Source: Trifolium pratense
Taxonomy: Eukaryota; Streptophyta; Magnoliopsida; Fabales; Fabaceae
Assembly (NCBI RefSeq): GCF_020283565.1
Contig: NC_060060.1
Location: 34,534,001 to 34,598,000 of the forward strand
Direction of reading: 5' to 3'
Length of the DNA: 64,000 nucleotides
Part shown: in pieces, positions 57,701 through 64,000 of the stretch
How the letters are laid out: each line of letters opens with the position of its first letter
How positions within the stretch are numbered: the stretch's first letter is position 1
The notes under the pieces: model-generated
Told to the model about the DNA's origin: nothing
Database searches by the model: none
The model's input: the letters and a program-made list of their open reading frames with translations, nothing else
Translations under genes and position numbers: made by a program

Positions 57701-59856
57701 ATAGACAGTGTTTGGCACATGAGCAGAACAAAACAAAGAAGATATTTGTTCTATTGTCTTCGGTTCCACTAAGAGGAGGAACTAAAATATACCACATTTT
57801 TTACCTTATGTCCCATTTTGTTGTATTTTTAACAGGGAAAAACTGTCCAGTACGAAATAAGAGATACTTGCACGAAACCAAAAAAATAACATGTTTCCCT
57901 TTTTAAAAGTGGTAGTTTTACTATAACCCATGACCCTGTGATTTCTGTCAAAGGCCTATTTACTATATAATCTAATCTTTCGTACTGATTTCATGCAAAA
58001 CAAATAGCAAAACTCTTTTTAATATGTATCAATTACAAAACAGAACCCGTATGTTATGCTTTATTTTATTTTAACTTGTCATCCAAACACTAGTAAACTA
58101 CCATAATGTCTGTTTTTAAGGGGGTCGGGGTGCAACTGTGCAAGTGGTTACTTTTTTGCCTCTAATTTGGTCCCCCTTCCAAGTTCCGCCTACTGTTTGG
58201 TCGAAATGAAATCCATTTTTAGGGAGTTGTCGGGAGGGTGCAAAGGCTTCTCTTCAACCTTTTTGGCCCCTCCTCCACCTATTGTTTGGATGAAAGTTTT
58301 TTTCTCTTATATCCTCTTTTTTACTTTCTCTTATATCCTCTTTTTTACTTGCTTATAGCTATCTAAGTTTCCCCGTTTTTATTTATTGAGCTTTGTTCTC
58401 TCCCAAACTCTTTTTTCACTTCAATTTTGCAATTGGTTTCACAGTGTTTATGATGGCAACAAGAAAATATATATTTTCTTTTATTTGATTAGATTTAAGA
58501 GAATATTTTACCCATTCATGTGCCTTTTCTTTGTCTCGTTGATACAATTTTCTTCTATCAAAAGAACAAAAAAAAAGAAGATAATAACTCAAATTTTTTG
58601 CTCTTTTGAATATTTCAGGGGAAAAAAAAAATCAGGGAAACATTTAATATATTTACGTTTTGTTTTGACATCACAGGCAATTGAAGCAGCAATTGAACTC
58701 AATCTTAAAACAGTAGAAGCAGGAGCTCAGGGTGAACATAAGATTGAGCGTGGATATCTTCCTGTGACAACATATAGCTGTCATTACCTTATTGATGAAG
58801 AGTTTAGGAAAGTTATAGAAGATTTTTTAGTTCGTGAATCTTCTCAGGTATGATGCACCGATGATTTCTACCTTATCTTTCTAAGTTCACTCTTGTTCTG
58901 ATTTACTTGTAAATCATTTTGTCAATATAATACTTGTTATTTATTATTTATGTGAAATGTTACGGCAAAATACATTTAGTTGGTGTTTTATTCTAGAAAG
59001 CAGGATTATCCATAATCATTAAAACCAAGCTGAGATAGTGTTTTGTGTGACAACCCATCCTTGCTACTCCCTTGTTCTTCTAATCCAATCCTTGTGTCAA
59101 ACTGGGGATGGTATTTCGCTATCTCTATCTCACATATTCTGTGAAGCTAACCGAGTAGTGAATGACCTTGCCAAATATGGTCTGAGATATGGCTGGTCTG
59201 TATATTATTTTTTGAGTCCTTTCCTTCGTTTGCTTATTTCTGCCATTTATGCAGACAGAATTGGGGGGTTGTTTTGTTAAAGGAAAAGTGAGTGCCATGA
59301 TGTGTTGTTTTGTTTGTGTAAAAGGTGGGAGTCTTAAAATATAGTTAGAACTATATACTAGTTATGATTTTAGGCTGATTTATCTTGATGTAATTTTAAC
59401 TTGTCATGTTTTTTTTAGAGTTTTAACTTCTCATTGGATCAAAAGTTATCTTTTCAATCGCATTCACCAAAATAACCCTCCACAGAAAATGCAGAGCCTG
59501 CAGAAGTCTCTAGTGTGCTATGTTTTGTCCCAGTTTACTTGTTCTTTTATAGGATTGTAGACAATATAAATGATCATTCACTTTCAAAGGCAAACATGGT
59601 ACCTGTTTGGTTTCAGAGTATAAATGTTTTTAATATTTGAAGTAACCACGATAATGCATTATGGCATTCAATAAAACATGTTCCCATTCTTCGTATGATT
59701 TTCATAATCAGACATTTGGTTTTATCAATGTTATTATCATCCATATTAATGCGATTCTAAGGCAATTGAGGTAATTTGACATTTTTGCCTCTACAGGTGA
59801 AGGTCGTTATGACACTCTTGCGTGATTCTGGTCCTTTCAAGGAAGGTGTCCTGTAG
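54765..59856 (+). CDS. FemAB-like/GNAT-fold protein, probably organellar (484 aa)
   Basis: Member of the family annotated 'peptidoglycan biosynthesis/recognition' (PF04339-like, acyltransferase fold), widespread in bacteria and present in plants; the plant substrate is unknown. Eight exons in phase: 54765-55484, 55596-55717, 55827-55893, 56154-56204, 57157-57209, 57315-57525, 58677-58847, 59797-59856. The first 100 residues are low-complexity (poly-Ser, poly-Tyr, Arg-Asn repeats, poly-Thr) and may act as a transit peptide. Then come SEWDACA, LKTHSYGEFVFDHSWANAYY and PFTPVTGPRIL, followed by QYHWTNRNYK, KRKKIRQERKK, KWGTPYLTREFFHEM, GGDTLFGRLWGC and FEACYYQAIE..GAQGEHK, all typical of the family. 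ATG 54765 is the first in-frame ATG. The exon 5 acceptor (TTGGAAG) lacks a strong pyrimidine tract. Confidence 0.9.
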
Positions 59857-60283
59857 AAAGTATATAGGCATATTGGCAGGGTTAATTGAAATTTGTAAAT
59901 ATATGTAAATGGTTTTTATTTTGCAAACGCTGTATTTTTTTAGGTATGAATGTACAGTTGAATGGGCATTTGATACGTTAAGCTATGTATGGTTGAATAG
60001 TTGTTGGCTTGTTTCATCCTTTATGCCCAAATTGGAGACGGTAGAAAGAGTGAGATATATAGTTCATTCTGTATTTGATCCTAGTGAGGAATCAGATAGA
60101 GGTTAATACATTGGACGTTTGGTTCAAATGCAACTGTTAGTTAGTTAGATATACTACAGCTCCATTAAGTGTGTGCAGGACTGTAGACTACTACTAGTAT
60201 GTACCATTAATTGCCTCGGACTTGTATAATATATTTCGACACTAGTTTGTTTAAATATTTGGTCTAAGCATGAAGTGAATTAA
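59857..60283. other. 3' flank of the FemAB-like gene
   Basis: Probable 3' UTR and convergent intergenic DNA. No coding content is recognised. Confidence 0.35.
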
Positions 60284-60528
60284 AAAATAAAAAAAGACCA
60301 AGCATTCAAAGTAAGGAAAGATCTCTGGTTATTAAGCTCAACAATACTATGAACCTCACACCTAGCAACAAGATACATATCATTATCAAGCTTCCATCTC
60401 CTATACCTATAACCAACAGAAGCAACTTGTTCACCCTCATTAGCAAAAGGATTAGGCTCTTCAAAAGTCTCCTTTTTCCCACAATCAATGTCCTTCCTTA
60501 TTCCTCCAAATGCACTACACTTAACCAT
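60284..60528 (-). pseudogene. eIF3d gene fragment
   Basis: The minus strand encodes EEPNPFANEGEQVASVGYRY, RRWKLDNDMYLVARCEV and NNQRSFLTLNA, closely matching an internal segment of translation initiation factor eIF3 subunit d. The match covers about 60 residues of a protein of more than 500; upstream (MVKCSAFGGIRK) and downstream (WSFFIF) residues do not fit. It is therefore a fragment, wedged between the convergent 3' ends of the FemAB-like gene and the SDR gene. No intron is seen inside it. Confidence 0.82.
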
Positions 60529-60569
60529 AAAGGCATAACAAGATGATAATCCCTAATAGAATGATGAGT

Positions 60570-61457
60570 TCAAACAGAGAGAGAAGCGCCATTGTCCGCT
60601 GGAGTAAGATTGAGTATCATGGTGGCAGCCTTGAAAGCCCTAATAGATGGATTTTGGGGTTATGAATATAATAATGAGTTAATAATAATAATAATAATAA
60701 ATTGAAGAAAAGGAAAATGTGAATTGGAGAATTAAGTAAGAGTAAGAAACCATGATTCGGGTGATTGATAGAGAGATGCGGAAGCACCAAAGCAAGAAGC
60801 AAGCATGTCAGTGTTGATGACACCAGGATTGAGAGCGACAACTGCAATACCTTGAGGTAACTCTTTGGCGACAGACTTAGTGAGTCCTTCAATAGCCCAT
60901 TTGGATGCACAGTAAGGTGCTACAAGTGCTGCACCAGATCTACCCCAACCAGAAGACATGTTGACTATTATTCCTTCCTGGTTCTTGGTTGAGTTTGAGG
61001 AGAGCATTAGAGGGATGAAGTGCCTTAACACGTTGGCAGTACCTTTCAAGTTTGTATCTATTACCAAATCAAACTCTTGAGATGGAACCTCCCACATCTT
61101 GTTGTTCTTGTTAATGGTACCTGCCCCGTTCACTATAACATCAGGAGGAGAACCCTTTTTCTCCATTACAATGCGTGACATCTCTTCAACGCTGTTATTA
61201 CACCTCACGTCGGCGTTAAGGAAGAGATGATTATTCTTGTTAGAAGAAGAAGAAAGTTGAGATTGAAGGGAATCGAGCTTATCCTGAGAACGGGAACACC
61301 CGATAATGGTGTGACCACGATTCGCCAATTCAATCGCAAGAGCCCTTCCTATGCCTTTACTAACACCAGTTATCAACACAGTTCGATTTCCGACTCCGAC
61401 TCCACTCCGACCTCCTATTCCCATCCCGATTCCTCTCCCACTCCCACTACCACCCAT
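60570..61457 (-). CDS. Short-chain dehydrogenase, pterin aldehyde reductase-like (258 aa)
   Basis: Classical SDR resembling the NADPH-dependent pterin aldehyde reductase of Arabidopsis, a folate-salvage enzyme. Two exons, 60751-61457 and 60570-60639, joined at TG|G (Trp), giving ESWAFKAATMILNLTPADNG and the end ASLSV. Cofactor loop TGVSKGIG at residues 30-37; Arg56 follows the second strand (GCSRS), as in NADPH users. Catalytic residues are Asn136, Ser168/169, Tyr182 and Lys186 (PYCASKWAIEG). The structural NNAG motif reads NGAG (110-113). The first 24 residues are Gly-rich and absent from the relative I remember; translation could instead begin at Met12. Confidence 0.92.
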
Positions 61458-61650
61458 TCTTTTTTCAATCAGAGTATAGTATGTGGTGTGGTGGACTTTG
61501 GATTAGATTAATTAGGCGTTAGGGTTGTTTAAACACACAAACAAACACACATATGTATGGGACTATGGGAGAATGTGGGTGGGTTTTTAAGGGTTTAATG
61601 ACTTTTTCATTAAGACCAATCGTTTGGAGAATTAAGTAAGATAACTTAAC

Positions 61651-61676
61651 AAAAAAAAAAAAAAAAAAAGAAAAAA
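61651..61676. repeat. A-rich homopolymer upstream of the SDR gene
   Basis: An A18 run broken by G and followed by A7. It lies on the 3' side of the tRNA gene on the minus strand, where it reads as T-runs. Confidence 0.6.
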
Positions 61677-61701
61677 AGTTATGTTTTTTTACAAAAGAAG
61701 T

Positions 61702-61775
61702 TGGCTTCGCCCGGGTTCGAACCGGAGACCTTCAGTGTGTTAGACTGACGTGATAACCAACTACACCACGAAACC
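61702..61775 (-). tRNA. tRNA-Val (anticodon AAC)
   Basis: A 74-nt cloverleaf on the minus strand. Acceptor stem GGTTTCG pairs with CGAAGCC (one G-T pair) and the discriminator is A. The D arm contains GTGTAGTTGGTTATCAC, the anticodon stem is TCAGT/ACTGA with loop CTAACAC (anticodon AAC), and the T arm is CCGGTTCGAACCCGG. No intron. Internal A and B boxes are intact and T-runs follow on the 3' side (TTCTTTTG, then longer), as a Pol III terminator. Confidence 0.95.
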
Positions 61776-61808
61776 ATGCGATGAGAACTTTGACCGCTAA
61801 ATGAATAT

Positions 61809-62015
61809 ATGACATTCATAAATAGAATATTGGCGATAGCAGTGTTGTTTGTTTCCTTGTTTGTGTGGGTGAGGGCCGGGGTTTCATTTCAATTTCAATT
61901 TTCAAATACTACGGTAGTATTGTGGGACTCAAACTCAACTCAACTATACGCAGGGCAAAGAACGAACAATGATACTTCGAACTCCTCCGCCACCGAAGAG
62001 GCCACGCGCCGATGA
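61809..62015 (+). other. Possible uORF overlapping the MAD1 start (68 codons)
   Basis: An ATG-started frame of 68 codons begins 160 bases before the MAD1 ATG and ends 47 bases inside MAD1 in another frame. Its first 24 residues are hydrophobic (ILAIAVLFVSLFVWV). If the MAD1 transcript starts upstream of 61809, this frame could limit MAD1 translation. It may be only leader sequence. Confidence 0.3.
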
Positions 62016-64000
62016 CGATGCCGAAGCGGACGCCGACGTGGAGGTTAACCGGCAGCTGGTCATCTACGAGGATCCGCCGGAGTCATCTGTGGATCCCCCC
62101 GTCTCCGAGCACATGCTATGCACTTACCAGTGTCGCCAAATGGTTTGGTTTCATTCTCTCTTTCTCCTTCCTTCCTTCCTTCCAATGTTATTCTTAAATT
62201 AAATTCTCTTTGTTGCACACACGCACGCACAGGTCAAATCGGATTTTCTAGATGCCTTAAGTAAAGCTGAAAATCAAGTTCGTGATTATCAATCTCAATT
62301 AGAGACACTCAATCATAATTTCCAAAAAGTTGGTACGTGCGTATATGCTGCATTTTCAAATTACTACTATTACTTTTCATTTCATCACTTATTATTATTA
62401 TTATTATCTTCTTATGAATGAATGAATGAATGAATGAATATACCTTTCTTTCTCTCTTTTGACTACTGTCAACAACTATGACAGACACTGAGAGGAAGAA
62501 ATTTGTGGATCAATTCTTATACACTGAACAGGAACTCGCCGCTGCAAAAGGCCGTGAAAAGGCACTCCAGGATCAACTTTTGAAAGAGGTTACCGATTCT
62601 CAAGAACGTTTGAGAAAACATATACAGTTAAACAGTGAACTCCAGGTTCTATTTCTTTTATCATTCATTCCTGCTCATTTTTAACTCAACCATCTTTCTA
62701 GGGTTCTTCACCTAGCTGCTTTTTTATGTTAGTATGCCTTCATTGAATTCTTCATATGGTGTGTGTCAGTGATCATAACATCTTAGTCTAACCCTGTTTT
62801 CCCAAATTTTCATTCAAAATGAGAATTTAGGTTAAGCTCCAAAATGAGACAAACCTTCGCATAAAAGCCGAGTCTTGTGCTGCTTCAGCCGAAGAGAAAG
62901 CAACGTCTTTAGAAGGGAAACTCTCCCACCTTTCAGGGACCATAGAGAGGGAAAAAAAGAGACTTCACGAGGATCATTCACAACTCAAAAGGGACTCAAA
63001 GTTTTCTATTTCTAGAATAACTGCAAATGTAAGTTGCCATATTTAACGTTCAGTGTTCTGACGAGTGGTCATTCACATCTATCAACCACCCTTTAAGCTG
63101 TATAATTTTCTTGTTGTAGCTTGAACAAATGGAGTGCAGAGCTAATAATGCAGAGAAAGAAGCAGAGCTTCTAAAAGAGCAACTGGACCATCTTAAGGAC
63201 CAATTCAATGAGGTTTGCATATCTAATTAGTTGCTTATTCACTTATTGGCTTTGAATTAAAAATGACCTTTTAACAAAGCTATGCTTACTCTACAATGTT
63301 AAATTTGATTTGCTGTTAAGCTTCTGATCATCTGGAGGTGGAGAGTTTCCTGGTGGATTCTTTTGTGCTTCCTTCATGTCACTTTCATATTCCTTTTTCC
63401 GGTGGTTTATTAACTTATGCTTTCTTTACATAATTACATCATGATTCCTATTTCCAGTGTTTGCACCAAAAGACTGAAGTTGAAAAGAAACTAGCAACAT
63501 TTTCATCTCAAGAAGTTTCTTCTACTGGAAGTAATGTTCTGGTTAAACAGTTGCAACAGGAGCTTCAGCATTATGTAAGTTTGCTCCGTATTTTATCTTG
63601 AGTTTCAATGCCTCTTTCTATTTGATTGTTTTTGTGTGAGGTTGCATGCATGGATGATTTTATGTGTAGACCAATTTCAGCCGTAACTCAAATGACATGA
63701 TCATAAATAGAGAGGAATAACATCATTATTTTTATTTTTGATAGCACGCCCTTTTTTTATTTAATGGTTTGGAAATATAAGAAGAGGTTGGGCAGGCTTG
63801 GCTCCTGAATTATGAGTTTTTGTTTTCTTAAATCTTTTGGGATTTTTATGGATTGGTGCCAAAAGTTATGACTGTGCTTTCCTTCACATTTTAGAATGAA
63901 CACATTTTACCAAAGCACCTTTGTAAAGGACCTTGGTATCAATTGGGATGGTCTATTTACTTGGTATTTTTCTAAAATTACAGGCTTGGGATATAAGTTA
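61969..64000 (+). CDS. MAD1: Spindle assembly checkpoint protein MAD1 (5' part, continues past right edge)
   Basis: MAD1 sits at nuclear pores and unattached kinetochores and holds MAD2 for the mitotic checkpoint (family knowledge). Six exons are visible and in phase: 61969-62142, 62233-62332, 62485-62645, 62831-63028, 63120-63212, 63458-63574, giving 281 codons. The start MILRTPPPPKRPRAD is characteristic of plant MAD1. RQLVIYEDPP, YQCRQMVKSDFLDALSKAE and QELAAAKGREKALQDQL follow, then long heptad-rich coiled coil through VKLQNETNLRIKAES, LEQMECRANNAEKEAEL and SSTGSNVLVKQLQQELQHY. The MAD2-binding and C-terminal parts lie outside. No further exon is evident in 63575-64000. tRNA-Val lies 193 bp upstream on the other strand. 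Confidence 0.94.

Noticed and set aside
58386..58676. Upstream part of a 155-codon plus frame
   Set aside because: Only the last 57 codons, from 58677, are the real FemAB exon 7; the first part is intron.
59038..59280. 80-codon plus frame in the last FemAB-like intron
   Set aside because: 'SHIFCEANRVVNDLAKYGLRY' recalls the C-terminal RNase H tail of plant LINE-type proteins, but only about 30 residues fit and no flanking element can be traced; left as a possible scrap, not a feature.

Overview
The window is nuclear DNA from a flowering plant, a dicot and most probably a legume. Every gene is split by GT-AG introns, intergenic DNA is AT-rich, and it is packed with small plant transposons. 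The legume call rests on my recognition of the TRIM, 'GTTAAATATGTTTxGTC' and 'CACCGGGTG' repeat families, not on a database search. I rebuilt exon structures by reading splice sites and checking codon phase across each junction, so most gene models are closed, in-frame models.

Layout, left to right. (1) 622-13597, minus: the N-terminal 734 codons, in 15 exons, of a DExH-box RNA helicase (DExH7/DHX29 type). It runs off the left edge just after the DEVH box, and its introns carry many MITEs and repeated copies of one TRIM retroelement. (2) 13598-16530: intergenic, with a tRNA-derived SINE, a decayed LINE tail and a Stowaway-like MITE. (3) 16531-18542, minus: a small twin-CX9C mitochondrial protein gene (CMC4), two exons around a 1.8-kb intron. 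(4) 20220-27353, minus: a six-exon gene for a conserved, probably plastid protein of unknown function, with a 3.3-kb dead LINE in intron 2 and a hAT MITE in intron 4. (5) 28967-32527, plus: a CLC-c type chloride channel/transporter. (6) 32528-42770: a 10-kb gene-poor block holding a 2.7-kb non-autonomous Helitron, a 1.0-kb TIR element with a nested foldback MITE, and a 2.0-kb long-TIR foldback element with a 202-bp higher-order satellite in its core. (7) 42771-53435, plus: DRP2-type dynamin, 22 exons, 914 aa. (8) 54765-59856, plus: a FemAB-like/GNAT-fold protein, 8 exons. (9) 60284-60528: an eIF3d gene fragment. (10) 60570-61457, minus: an SDR resembling pterin aldehyde reductase. (11) 61702-61775, minus: tRNA-Val(AAC). 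(12) 61969 onward, plus: the first 281 codons of the spindle-checkpoint protein MAD1, continuing off the right edge.

The genes are ordinary housekeeping genes (RNA helicase, mitochondrial import/assembly, vacuolar anion transport, endocytosis, redox, mitosis) and do not form one pathway. From memory, CLC-c/MAD1 and DRP2A/pterin reductase are each close neighbours in Arabidopsis, so the block looks like conserved gene order expanded by transposons. The most notable material is in the mobile DNA: a Helitron with both termini readable, a satellite-bearing foldback element flanked by (TA)n on both sides, and one TRIM family inserted repeatedly in the introns of one helicase gene. I saw no clearly new biological system.
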